Position numbers and translations under genes: made by a program. A DNA stretch of 64,000 nucleotides from Triglochin maritima (Eukaryota > Streptophyta > Magnoliopsida > Alismatales > Juncaginaceae), in contig OY821784.1 in NCBI GenBank assembly GCA_963682175.1, positions 37,243,621-37,307,620 on the forward strand. The letters run 5' to 3'. The notes beneath the pieces were generated by a model. That model worked only from the letters and a program-made list of their open reading frames with translations. It did not search any database and was not told the origin of the DNA. Below, in pieces: positions 1-10,786 of this stretch (within the stretch, counting starts at the first letter, position 1; the number at the start of each line of letters is the position of its first letter).

Positions 1-1106
1 TATACAGTTTTTTTCCAAATCATTGGTGATAATATCCATTAAGTACCAACACTGTATCATGGTAAAGATATCTTAAATAAGAACCTCAAATGAGCCACAT
101 ATTCTGTCGTTGCAAATCATGAACAGAACACAGGCAATCCACCAAGTACCCATACTCAAATATCAAACTCACATCATGGGTTTGCCTAAACAGACTTCTA
201 CTCCAAGAATCTCCATGTACACCATAACTTGCCAAGGAGTTCCCTTCCCCCCAGAAACCACTTCCATCCAATAAACAAAGCTCTAGTCCTAAATGCAACT
301 AAACTTTACAACCGATAATAACAAAAGAGTGCCACAAAAAATTCACTTGGTTTAGCCAAACTGCACTCCAATTCCCTCAGAACCTCAATTTTATGCCGAA
401 ATTCACTAAAAGAGTTCCCATTTCCTGGAACTCACTTCAACTCAACTGAGTAGAACTCCAATCCTCTAAATATCGTCTTTACATCTAATTCGACTTTGGT
501 TCAACCACACAGCTCAAATCCCTACAATTTTCAAAAATTTACACCAAAATCCACCAAAATGGCAGTTCCCACTGCCCCAAAATTCCACACGAAATCTCGT
601 AAGCAGAGTTTCAACCCTCCAAAAATCTCAAACTTACCTCCAAAAACTTTTCACACGAAAATCCACTAAAAGAGTTTCAACTCCCCAAATTCCACTGTGA
701 TTCTTCCAAAACCATAACAAATCCCAAACTTTTTATGCCAAAACCCACCATAACAGTTCCGACTCCCCAAATTCCACTGTGATTCTTCCAAAACCCCAAC
801 AAATTCCAAACTTTTCACGCCAAATCCCACTCGATTCTACCAAACCCAGCTCCAATCCGCAAAAGATCGCAACTTCACACCAAAAGGGAACCCCTCCCTC
901 CAAGTTCAACTTCCGGCCTTTCAAACCGAGCTCGAAACCCTAAAAAAAAACAAAAAAATTCAACCTTTCCACACCAAATTCCCTTAAATTTTTCAAGATT
1001 CCTCAGATCACCAAACAAGAAACGAAACCATCGAAATTCAGATAAATACCACGAAATTCACGGATCGTGACGAAAACGGGAAGGAATCGTAAACCCTAAT
1101 TCTGAC
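1..1106 (-). other. Probable leader intron with tandem repeats, minus-strand gene off the left edge
   Basis: No convincing coding region is seen. The stretch is A/C-rich on the plus strand. Between about 370 and 860 it holds diverged tandem units in which phrases such as CCAAATTCCACTGTGATTC recur at 693-711 and 766-784. Read on the minus strand it begins with a donor-like GTCAGA at 1106, directly after a CT-rich leader-like segment. This looks like the first intron of a gene whose coding exons lie before position 1. The short open frames here are low-complexity and match no family I know. Confidence 0.35.
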
Positions 1107-1200
1107 CTGAAAAGGGGGAAAATCGCTCTGGTTTCGTTCCTGCGGAGAAGGCGATAAATCTCTTCTCGAGAGGAGAGAGAGAAGTTTATGGACGAATTTG
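1107..1200 (-). promoter_or_regulatory. Putative 5' leader exon and promoter-proximal region of a minus-strand gene
   Basis: On the minus strand this segment is CT-rich (CTTCTCTCTCTCCTCTCGAG) and ends in TTTTCAG followed by GTCAGA, a plausible exon/intron boundary at 1107/1106. The intron then opens with the common plant string TTAGGGTTTACGATT. This is the usual layout of a plant 5' UTR exon. Transposon copy A starts only about 80 bp upstream, so it would sit in the promoter. No coding part of the gene is in the window, so the call is an inference from composition and the splice-site match. Confidence 0.35.
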
Positions 1201-1278
1201 CCCTCGGATACGAAGTTGTTCCTTTTGGTTTTGGTAGGTGTCGGAGTGGGAGTGCTCTTCTGATAAGAGTAGTTATAG

Positions 1279-3523
1279 ACGGACGCGCGCGTCACGGACG
1301 CGCCTTACGTGGATCTGTACAGCTCAGATAATTTTCTTTGAGTCAGCGTCCAGTCAGCGAAATTTCTCTTCGCGCGTTTTGGTATTTTTAAAAAACGTCG
1401 GTTCTTTAAGTTGAACGATTCATTTCCCAATACACAGATAAGACAGTGTGCAGACCCTAGGACATCGTGCAGTCTCATTATTCGTGCAGAGCCCACACTT
1501 ATCATAATAAAATATTTGTTTTTAAGTTTTACGTTGGATCAACTTAATTTGTCTAGCTTACTTTATGTGTGTGTGCAGTTTACATTATGTGTTTGTCCTG
1601 TTTACGTTATGTGTCTGTCCGGAATAAGTGTATATTGTTGTACGGAATAAGTGTATTTGCAGTCCGGAATAAGTGTATTTGTTGTCCGGAATAAGTGTAT
1701 TTGTTGTCCGGTTTAAGAATAAAGTGTGTCCAGAAACGGAACATAAAGTTTGTCCGGAATAAGTTGATTTGTTGTCCGGAATAAGTGTATTTGCTGTCCG
1801 GAATAAGTTTATTTGCAGTCCGGAATAAGTGTAGTTGTCCAGAATAAGAAGAAAGTGTGTCCAGAAACGGAAAAGAAAGTTTGTCCGGAATAAGTGTATT
1901 TGCTGTCCGGAATAAGTGTATTTGTTGTCCGGAATAAGTGTATTTGTTGTCCGGTTTAAGAATAAAGTGTGTCCAGAAATGGAACATAAAGTTTGTCCGG
2001 AATAAGTTGATTTGTTGTCCGGAATAAGTGTATTTGCTGTCCGGAATAAGTGTATTTGCAGTCCGGTTTAAGAATAAAGTGTGTCCAGAAACGGAACATA
2101 AAGTTTGTCCGGAATAAGTTGATTTGTTGTCCGGAATAAGTGTATTTGCTGTCCGGAATAAGTTTATTTGCAGTCCGGAATAAGTGTAGTTGTCCAGAAT
2201 AAGAAGAAAGTGTGTCCAGAAACGGAACAGAAAGTTTGTCCGGAATAAGTGTATTTGCTGTCCGGAATAAGTGTATTTGTTGTCCGGAATAAGTGTATTT
2301 GTTGTCCGGTTTAAGAATAAAGTGTGTCCATAAACGGAACATAAAGTTTGTCCGGAATTAGTTGATTTGTTGTCCGGAATAAGTGTATTTGCTGTCCGGA
2401 ATAAGTGTATTTGCAGTCCGGAATAAGTGTATTTGCAGTCCGGAATAAGAAGAAAATGTGACCAGAAACGGAACAGAAAGTTTGTCCGGAATAAGTGTAT
2501 TTGTTGTCCGGTTTAAGAATAAAGTGTGTCCAGAAACAGAACATAAAGTTTGTCCGGAATAAGTGTATTTGCAGTCCGGAATAAGTGTATTTGTTGTCCG
2601 GTTTAAGAATAAAGTGTGTCCAGAAATGGAACATAAAGTTTGTCCGGAATAAGTGGACTTGTTGTCCAGAATAAGTGTATTTGTTGTCCGGAATAAGTGT
2701 ATTTGCAGTCCGGAATAAGTGTATTTGCAGTCCGGAATAATATATGGCTTCATTATTGTCGGAATAAACGAATCAATATATGGAATGCAATAATATGATG
2801 TCGAAACAAAAAAACGTCCGCAAAGCGCGCTCCCTTTGTCCGCTCGCTTTGCGGGGGGGACTCACGTCCCCCGCAGGGGCTGCCGCCCCCTGCCACCCCC
2901 GCACAAACTCAACAAATCTCCCACTGTATATTTTACCCCACAAGAATTACGTTTAGGAAAAAAATAGCATCTCAGATTTCCATTACAAACACAAACACAC
3001 ACAAATTACAAAAATAATATATATTTTCCCAGTAAATCGGAAGAGAAGATGTAAGACTTAAACATGACCGTCTCATTCACGCTGCTTACGTTGTCAAGAA
3101 CCTTCGGAGTCGGCATCAGACGCTTCTTCGACGTAATATCTTACTCGAAATGGTGATTTATTACGGAGAGATGTACAACATAAACCGAACAGACGTAAGT
3201 CTTCACCACGGAGCGTTGACAAGAACATCGGGAAGTCTTCGCACCGTCCCATTCACTCTGCTTACGTTGTGAAGAATCCTGAGAGTCGGCATCAGACGCT
3301 TCTTCGAAATGGTGATTTATTCTGGAGAGAAAGAATGAAGAAGAAAGAAAGAGTGTCATCATATTTGTATTTGGGTGGAGAGAGAGAACGTGCTGAGTTG
3401 AAACGCATTTAATGTGATTTGAGTGGACATCAGGAAGAAAAAACAAAAAAAACATTCATGCTTTGGCCACGTAAGGGCTGACATGGATGTCCACGTAGAA
3501 CGCGTCCGTGACGCGCTGCGTTC
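1279..3523 (-). mobile_element. Non-autonomous DNA transposon with 22-bp arrays, copy A
   Basis: The left end reads ACGGACGCGC, then GCGTCACGGACGCGCC and TTACGTGGA. The right end, on the opposite strand, reads GCGCGTCACGGACGCG followed by TTCTACGTGGA, giving terminal inverted repeats of about 25 bp. Inside the left end is AGTCAGCGTCCAGTCAGC, also present in copies B and C. The interior holds a 22-bp tandem array (1610-2745), a GC-rich patch containing CCGCAAAGCG and CGCTTTGCGG (2818-2900), and two direct copies of a roughly 100-bp module (about 3070-3310). No transposase is encoded. I could not find a convincing target-site duplication, so the superfamily is uncertain; the GC-rich TIRs suggest Mutator-like. 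Strand is relative to copy B. Confidence 0.7.
1610..2745. repeat. Tandem array of about 22-bp units in transposon copy A
   Basis: The unit is GTCCGGAATAAGTGTATTTG plus two variable bases, 22 bp in all. About every 100-250 bp a variant block intervenes, with GTCCGGTTTAAGAATAAAG followed by a roughly 24-bp GTCCAGAAACGGAACATAAA unit, giving a higher-order period. Since 22 is not a multiple of 3 and the minus strand of the unit lacks stop codons, successive units are read in all three frames. This produces spurious 107-131-codon open frames. Confidence 0.85.
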
Positions 3524-4272
3524 AACAAACATTTCCCTTCTGATAATATCAGCTAAATAAAATGTTGAATTTGTTTGGTTATACTAACAAGTGACAAATA
3601 TGATATTTATGATGTTAACTTTATTTGCTTATATAGTTATATACGATGGTATCTGATTTATTTCGTATCTTATTTTTAATTTGATTTTTTTTCATAAATG
3701 TGCAAAGGAGATATATCATTTTGTATTAGTGTTTGTATTGGATCTCCTCGGTTTTAGACCTTGTAATTCATTTGGTTTTGGTCGGGTTTTGGACGTTTTG
3801 TTCTGAAATTCGTGAACATTAATCAAGAATCACTTTCTTCTTATTCTTCTTCTTATTCTCGAGGAGAGAGAAACTGTGAGAGTGAGATTCATGAAGCAAA
3901 ATCTGATTCTTTGGGAAGAAATCAATTTTGGATTTTGGTGTTTGGCAAAATTGATTTTGTCCGACATATTTTGCAAAATATAGTCTAAGAATCTGCATCC
4001 AAACGGGACTTAAGTTTATTTGCTTATGTATGATGATATCTGATTTATTCTGTATCTGATACCTTAATGTGAAGATCTTCCATAAATACACAAAGTAAGA
4101 AGATATATCCAATTTATAATCAATTATACTCTCTGTCTTAATATGTATAACCTAATTGTTAATATTTGTATTAGTATTTGATCTGCTCATTTGTATTTGA
4201 TCTGTATTAGTATTCATTTGGTTCAACGTGTGGGTAGTTTGTGGGAAATTTGGAGGGTAGTTTCGTCAAATG
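3524..4272. other. Intergenic, no gene seen
   Basis: AT-rich sequence between transposon copy A and a foldback element. Open frames are short and of biased composition. Nothing recognisable is seen. Confidence 0.5.
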
Positions 4273-4690
4273 TAGGGCTGTTCGTGGGGCGGGTTTGACC
4301 CCCCAACCCGCCCCGCGTAGGGCAGGTTGCGGTTGAAAATTTGTCTACCCGTGACCCGTTAACCCGCCACCCGTTAACCCGCCGGACTAAACGGGGCAGG
4401 TTGCGGTTAATGTATTACCAACCCGTTAATCCGTTTACCCGTTACAAATATAATTATTAAAAAAACATATTTATGTATTAAAATTTTCGTTATTTCATTA
4501 AACTTTTAATATTTCTTCTAAAATTAAAATTTTCCTACCCATGACCCATTAACCCGCCACCCGCTAACCCGCCGGACTAAACGGGACGGGTAGCGGCCCA
4601 ATTTTTTTTACCCGTCCCGTTTGCCTGCCTGACTTTGGTGGAGCGGATAACGGACGGAGTCAAACACGCCCCTCCCCGTTTGCAGCCCTA
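4273..4690. mobile_element. hAT-like MITE with TAGGGCTG termini
   Basis: The element starts TAGGGCTGTTCG and ends TGCAGCCCTA, an 8-bp perfect inverted repeat (TAGGGCTG/CAGCCCTA) typical of short hAT-type elements. Inside, ACCCGTTAACCCGCC-type phrases recur near 4345-4390 and 4546-4580. It is 418 bp long and encodes nothing. I could not find an 8-bp target duplication in the flanks, so either the boundaries are slightly off or the duplication has decayed. Confidence 0.55.
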
Positions 4691-5760
4691 AACGAGGGCT
4701 ACTTGCGTCTGTGGACTCTGCTTATAGGCGAAGGCAAATGAGAATATGGTAATTGGCATCCTTGGGTTCTATTTTTCTGTATTGGAGTTCAATCCATGTA
4801 CTTGTTAGTTGCATCCAATGGGAATATGGGATGGATGGTTCAATAGTTTTCGATTTTAGGAATGTTTAGTTCTAGAAAAAAGTTATTTTGAAAGTGTTTT
4901 CGAGTTTAGCAGAAGATAGCAAAACTATTTTTAGCTCAATTTATAGTGTTCTAGTTTTTCAAAACAACCAAAATTACGAAAGTCATAATAAATAGGTTTC
5001 ATTGGTAAACTTTAGGGACATAATTTCCACTTCTTTGAAGTTTTTCGCTCTTACTATACGAACCCTTGTGTTATGACGAATCAAGTACGGCTCTGGCCAA
5101 CCTTCCCTCAGAGGCAAAAATTCATATTTCAATGCCTAACATGTAATTTAATTTTCGATCGATTGTTCTTTTTGTTGTTGTAAAATTAGCTCACAGGATT
5201 GGTTTTAATGCAATAGAAAATTGACCATAGTCTTCTAATTGGGTGATTTTAGGACAAACACTTTGTGTGTCAAACACAACTTTCTAAAAACCTTCGTTTG
5301 ACAAAGTAGATATGAGGTGGAGAGGGGGAGTTGGGATAACTAGATATTGATCATGAAATATTTAGCAAGGGACCTTTAGCAATTGATCATGAACTTCTGC
5401 AAGTATAATCAACAACATTTACTTTGACATTTAAAAAAATAAAACTATTCTATGATCAGCATATTTTGACAACATCATCATTACCAACTGGATTCCATCA
5501 CGACCATTAACCATAATCATCACCCATTTTAGAGATGAAAAGCCAGTCTGCAAGTGCAACTTTCAGCTTCACAATTCTATACAAAAACTTGATTTTGTTT
5601 CTACTTGAAGAAAAACATGACTACATATAGAGAAGTAAGGATTTCATATACCTATTATATTTTCTTAATGATGAGGTAAAGAAAAACTACAAGTATGATC
5701 ACATATTCCAGTTCAATAGAAATCAAACAAACCAGAAATTTGCAAGTTGGTAAACAACAA
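4691..5760. other. Intergenic and 3' flank of the calmodulin-binding gene
   Basis: AT-rich sequence with no coding signal. The part nearest 5761 is the 3' UTR side of the minus-strand gene. No clear repeat boundary was found. Confidence 0.5.
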
Positions 5761-7584
5761 TCAAACTAAAGAAACTGGTGTAATTCTTGTTTCTTGAAGA
5801 GAGATCACAGTTTCGAAAGCGCCCACCAGAGCCTTCACCTTGCTCTTTCGAGCCTTGACGAGCTTGCTAGCGGTCACTTCAATTACGTCGTTGAACAAGC
5901 CTTGCGCGTTCTTCTTCTGATGCACGTCTTGATGCCTCAACTTGACGGTTGGAGGCTTCAGTTTGCTCGAAACATTGATTGCTATCTCGTTTGGTTTCCG
6001 CCAATTGCTCTTCTTTTGAACCTCTGAGATCTTTTTGCTCTCGCCCGCCACTCTGGTTTGTCTGAATCTCAGTTTTCTCGGGGCCTTGTCCTCGGTTGGA
6101 AGACTAACCGCCTCGGGTCTCCTGAATTTTAACTTGTTTGGTCCAGAGTCTTTCGCTTGGGGACGAGGAATTACACCTCTTCTCACCATTTTCTTGATTT
6201 CGTTCTTCTGATGTCTCGGTTGGTTGCTTTTCGATTTGGAATCCGAGACTTTCCCGTTTACACGAGTGCTTGCTGTCACCAAATTATCTGAAAATTTTCT
6301 CTGACCTCTGTGTGTCGATGAAGTACTCCTTCGGTAACTACGGTTACTTAGCTGTGCTGAGTTTGAGTTTACGCTCTCCTCTTTGTCACCGACAACATGC
6401 AGTATCTTTTCCTTCGTTTTGTTGTCGCTCGGTTCGGACTTTTTAAAACTCTTTTGATTCACTTTGGAAGCGATTGGTTTCATGTCTCTGAAAACCGTGA
6501 ACCTCTTCTTCATAGGAGGCTTATCGTTTGTGATAGTCGTCTTTTTGGTAGGAGGTTTGCGAGATAAAGGCACTTTAGGATTTGGCATTTTCTTCTCTTC
6601 AAGCTTCGGCGAGATTACAACCTTTCTCGCCTCACTACCATTGTGCAATTTGACGACCGGGACGTTCACGGTTTTCTGAGGAGAGAATGGCTTTGTCGCA
6701 ACCAAATTCAGCTTTCGCGTTGTGTCTTTCATCGGTGTTGGGCAGTTGGAGGATGCACTGATTCTATTCTTGGTCGGGCGTGAAACTGTAACAACATTAT
6801 TTTTAGCACCTGATGCCAACTTCATAAGAACAGGACTCTTTTGCTTGACTTGTGTTTTATCACACAATGTAGCTTTCTTGACAGGTAAAGAATTTCGTTT
6901 TATGGCTCGCGGTTGCTTAGTCGAATCAACCTTTTCACGCATTCCTGGCTTGACAGTTTTCAGTGGAGAGATTTTGCCTTCTTGCTTTACAGTTTCGGGC
7001 ACCACAGCATGTACAATTTTCTCGACATCGAGAGAAACCAGATCATTGATTTGGACTTCCGAAGTACCATCAATGTCACTTACCTGAATTTCTACAATAG
7101 TGTCAATCACTTTAACTGAAACATTTGAATCGCCGTCTTCCACATTCGAACGAGCCCGATCAATGACCGGAACTTCCATAACAACATCATAGATTGGTGG
7201 AATACCAGGAGCAAAAATTTCAATCACATCAGACGTTTTCAGTTCCATACTAATTACAGACCTCTGCTCGATTGCCGACTTTTTCTTGCTTCGAGCCTGT
7301 TTTTCTTCATTGCCTGTTCGAACCTTGTTGTTGTTAAGCAATTTAGGAGAGATGTGATGCTTTTCTTTACCGTCGAAAGTGTGATTGGTTCCATACTTGC
7401 AAATGTCATGGCAAGAACCTGTAGAGCCTCTTAGGTATCGAGAAACGACTTTTCCTTCACTTTCTAACGACGACCGTGAATGATCGGAAGCAATCTTTCC
7501 TGTTGAATTCCTTTGAGGAGTAACAGCAGAAATAACATCACTGGTTGATGAGACAATACACGTCTTTGCTTCTTCTTCGCCCAT
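5761..7584 (-). CDS. Plant calmodulin-binding-domain protein, 607 aa
   Basis: The protein is highly basic and mostly low-complexity. Its conserved part is the C-terminus: after a Lys/Arg/Pro-rich stretch comes LRHQDVHQKKNAQGLFNDVI, then an amphipathic segment with ASKLVKARKSKVKALVGAFE and VISLQ. This is the signature of the plant CaM_binding domain (Pfam PF07839), which binds calmodulin in a calcium-dependent way; some relatives act in defence or stress signalling. The start chosen is the ATG at 7584 (MGEEEAKTC). The frame is open upstream to 7674, but a 3' splice site (TTTCTGCAG) ends at 7640, so the extra residues would be intronic. The stop is the TGA at 5761. The coding region is one exon, with a spliced leader upstream. 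The family is clear; the exact orthologue and any signalling role are inference. The longest antisense frames here are shadows. Confidence 0.85.
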   Translation of the reverse strand: MGEEEAKTCIVSSTSDVISAVTPQRNSTGKIASDHSRSSLESEGKVVSRYLRGSTGSCHDICKYGTNHTFDGKEKHHISPKLLNNNKVRTGNEEKQARSKKKSAIEQRSVISMELKTSDVIEIFAPGIPPIYDVVMEVPVIDRARSNVEDGDSNVSVKVIDTIVEIQVSDIDGTSEVQINDLVSLDVEKIVHAVVPETVKQEGKISPLKTVKPGMREKVDSTKQPRAIKRNSLPVKKATLCDKTQVKQKSPVLMKLASGAKNNVVTVSRPTKNRISASSNCPTPMKDTTRKLNLVATKPFSPQKTVNVPVVKLHNGSEARKVVISPKLEEKKMPNPKVPLSRKPPTKKTTITNDKPPMKKRFTVFRDMKPIASKVNQKSFKKSEPSDNKTKEKILHVVGDKEESVNSNSAQLSNRSYRRSTSSTHRGQRKFSDNLVTASTRVNGKVSDSKSKSNQPRHQKNEIKKMVRRGVIPRPQAKDSGPNKLKFRRPEAVSLPTEDKAPRKLRFRQTRVAGESKKISEVQKKSNWRKPNEIAINVSSKLKPPTVKLRHQDVHQKKNAQGLFNDVIEVTASKLVKARKSKVKALVGAFETVISLQETRITPVSLV

Positions 7585-7639
7585 CGGATAAAATTGAAGA
7601 TTACTATGATCTAAATTCAAAAGGAAGCAGGCTGATGAC
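7585..7639 (-). other. 5' UTR part of the main exon of the calmodulin-binding gene
   Basis: Bases 7639 to 7585 follow a good acceptor (pyrimidine-rich run ending TGCAG at 7640). They hold the end of a possible spliced upstream reading frame: ATG at 9838 in the leader exon, spliced to this exon, stopping at an early in-frame TGA about 16 codons later, upstream of the main ATG. Confidence 0.5.
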
Positions 7640-9810
7640 CTGCAGAAATGAAAATATGTAAGGCTCTGAAGCACAAGTTTTAGTAGAAAAGATTCAACTA
7701 ATCCTAGAGAATTTGTGAAAGGTTATGAAATAAAATTTTAAGTGCTAACACTCCCTCTAAGTTGAAGCCCAATAATAGTATTTGCAATCTAATCGTTAAG
7801 TTACGTGCTATTATTGGACCCATTTTGTGCTGCTAAGAAATATCAAAATTTACAGTGTTAGAGAAACAAAAATATCAGAAGTACAGAACCTATAAGAAAA
7901 GTCAAATTTTTCCTTCTTCAAATGATTCCAAAAATAAACTGCAAATAGCTGGAAGGATAATATAATATCGAGCAATTTCAACACCATCTTAACAGAAAAC
8001 TACAATTCTCTTGGTAAAGTTTTTTAGCAAAAGTTGAGAAGGAAAGGAAATCACAATCAATAAGAATTAGAGAAGAACGTATAAAACTCACACTCAATAA
8101 AGAACATGGAATTCAACAATAAACATTAGAAACAAAATGAAAAGTCAATAAAAAACCCAACCTTTCTCTTGACATATATTTCCAAAACATCAAAACCCAA
8201 TCCAGTCAGGATCTTATGGAGAAACAGAAATCCCATTTGATCCAAAAAGATGAACAAGAATCACAAAAAACTAAAGCAACCATGAACATCACAAAACCAT
8301 CAAAAAGAGGGAGAAAAGCAAAAAGAGAAGGCATGAATGCAATCAAGACCTATCCTTCCCAATATGCGAACCCCAAAACAGCCAAAAGCTAAAAAATCAT
8401 CAAAATTTGCATCTTTCCACGGATTTTCGGCGGCATAAACAGAAATTCAAGATCACACCTTCCTGCAGGAATAACAAACCACTTTCACCAAACTAACTAC
8501 TTAATTCTATAAGAAAACTCAGAAAAAACTCACATGCTTTCGCACATGAGAGCGAGAAACCTCATCAAAATCTTACCTTTGGGGAGATTCTCCTCATGCA
8601 AAATTGACCCATCAACCATAATCCTCAAAACTCCCATTTTTTTAATGCAAATTTAGAAGAAAAAAAGACTAGCATATTTCGCAAATGAAAGCAAGACTTC
8701 CAATCAAAATCACACCTTTACAAGATTCTTTTCATGCAATAATCAAACCATGAAGCTAAATAATTCCCACCTTTTCCTGCAAATATAACTTTCTACGTAC
8801 CACAAAACCAAGAAAATTTATCTTATTTGAATTTTAACAACAAAACCAGGAAAAAATTAGAAAGTTTCTCGCATCAGACCAAGAAATCCCCATCAAATCG
8901 CACCTTTGGGAATATCCATTCCATGCAAACAAGAAGAAAAAACTTGCATTTTTCCCACAATTAAAACAAAAACCCCATTAAAATATCACCATTTAGTCAT
9001 TTACAATTATTTTTTCATTACAATTTGATCCACTGCAAAATCCAAAACAAAAATTCCCAAACGAAACCCAGAAAACATAGATTCCTTGAACCCATAAAAC
9101 TCCTCAACTTTTAAATGATTTAACAGTCTTCTCCAACAAAACCCAGATAAAATTTCCACCTTTTCGTTCAAGAAAGGAATAATTTCCCATCAAAATCTCA
9201 TCTTTGCAAACATTTCTTCATTTACTTCAAACCCAAATAAGCTTCCATTTTCTCCAAACAGATTCCATTCCTTCGAGAAAGAAAGCAAGAATTCCCCATA
9301 AAAATCTCACCTTTGCAGTTATCTCTTTAAACCAAATCCACAAAAAAACCATTTTTCCCATCAAAATTCCAATAACAAGATTCCCATTAAACCCACAAAA
9401 ACCACCCACTTTCTCAATTAGCAAACCAAGGAGTTTCAATCAAAACCCCACCTTTACAATCATTCTTCAAACAAACCCATCAAAATTCCATTTTTCCAAT
9501 CAAAATTCCACTAACAAAATGTCTGATTAAACCCACATAAAACCAAGAAATTCCCATCAAAACCTCCCCTTTACAACCGTTTCTTCAAACAAACCCAGAA
9601 AAAAATTCCATTTTTCCAATCAAACTTTCAATAACAAAAGGTCTGATTAAACACAAGATAAACCCACAAAAACCAATAAATTCCATCAAAATTCAAAACC
9701 TCACCTTTTACAACCATTTCTTCAAACAAGCCCAGATTCCAATTAAAATTCCAATAACAAAAAGTCTGATTAAACCCAAAAACACGAATAAATTCCAATC
9801 AAGACCTCAC
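7640..9810 (-). other. 2.17 kb leader intron with serial 5' splice-site-like repeats
   Basis: The intron is bounded by GGAAAG|GTGAGG at 9811/9810 and TGCAG ending at 7640. Its 5' half (about 8560-9810) is a diverged tandem repeat. A phrase reading on the minus strand AAAGGTGAGATTTTGATGGG or similar recurs about every 105-190 bp, near 9805, 9700, 9564, 9447, 9305, 9196, 8898, 8711 and 8572. Several copies keep GGTGAG or GGTAAG. The 3' half is plain AT-rich sequence. Open frames inside (for example 9204-9530) come from the repeat and are not genes. Confidence 0.6.
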
Positions 9811-9960
9811 CTTTCCGGCATTTCTCATATGAAGACATCTTCTGTTAACAGGTACGTGTTCGGTTAATACAGAGAAGAACAAAAAGAGAGAGAGAATTTG
9901 AATCCGACAATGACAACGATTCGTTGCCTATTTTCGATGGGTTTGGATGACAATTCCTGT
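9811..9960 (-). promoter_or_regulatory. Leader exon and core promoter region of the calmodulin-binding gene
   Basis: The minus strand shows a CT-rich leader (TTCTCTCTCTCTTTTTGTTC) leading to an ATG at 9838 and ending at the donor GGAAAG|GTGAGG. The ATG opens a short frame that, after splicing to 7639, ends about 16 codons on. It is therefore an upstream ORF rather than the protein start. The transcription start was not located; no strong TATA box was identified. Confidence 0.45.
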
Positions 9961-10786
9961 TCGGTGTGGGGATATCTTGTTTACAAAATCGGAAGTGTGA
10001 TTAGTTGCTAATCTTGATTGTGGTTGGGATTTATGAAATGAAAATACTAATAAAGTAATTATGAAATGAAACTCATGTTAAGTATCTTAATTATGATTTT
10101 AGATTTTATGAGTTATTTATCAAGGTTGCGTTTGGAACAACGACTAATATAAGAAATCACTTTGATATCTCGAAGTGTACCAAATTGTCGAGTACTCTAA
10201 ACGAATGCAAGTTTCAATATACATCAATATCAATTAAAATTAAAAAGATTTACTCATTATTTGTGTGTTTATTGTCCGCATTTTTTCGAATTTATGTTGC
10301 AAACTTTGCACAACACTTGGCGATCGAGAGTTGATTAAATTGTACACAAGTTAGAACGGACTGTAACCTAATCATGCATTAATAATTTTTCGTGTTTGCA
10401 TTAAGCACTTGCACAATTTAATTATTGTGCAAAAATAGAGTTATTAATAATAAATTTGATCGAAGTTTAAGTCCTGTCTTATTCAGGTTGTCACAAATCT
10501 GAATTATATCCAATGATGATTTCAAATCTTGTAAACTTTAATTAATGTTTTGTAAACTAATTCAAGCAAACAAAACTATGTTATAAACAAAACACTGATG
10601 GTTCTCTTGAAGCAGGGAATATTTGGCATGAATTATTAATCCTTCAAGCCTCAAGTCAATATATATCTCTTACATTATTAATTATTGTCATCATTACATG
10701 AGTATTGCCTGTATTGGCCGTAATTTTTATATATAATAAAAAAAAATCAAAATTCAAAATTTAGGAGAGAAAAAAATTCAAAATCT
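9961..10786. other. Intergenic, no gene seen
   Basis: AT-rich sequence upstream of the calmodulin-binding gene. No coding signal or clear repeat boundary. Confidence 0.5.

Noticed and set aside
1610..2745. CRISPR-like regular repeats
   Set aside because: Units are head-to-tail with no spacers, in a plant genome and inside a transposon. They are tandem satellites.
1610..2750. Open frames of 107-131 codons in the 22-bp array (minus strand), and 123 codons at 13695-14066 (plus)
   Set aside because: They are the array read in three successive frames. No start context, no domain, and composition fixed by the repeat.
5794..7119. Plus-strand frames of 68-121 codons over the calmodulin-binding gene
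   Set aside because: Antisense shadows of a real conserved protein on the minus strand.
9204..9530. 108-codon frame, plus strand
   Set aside because: Lies in the repeat-rich leader intron and reads as Phe/Asn/Pro low-complexity text from A/C-rich repeats.
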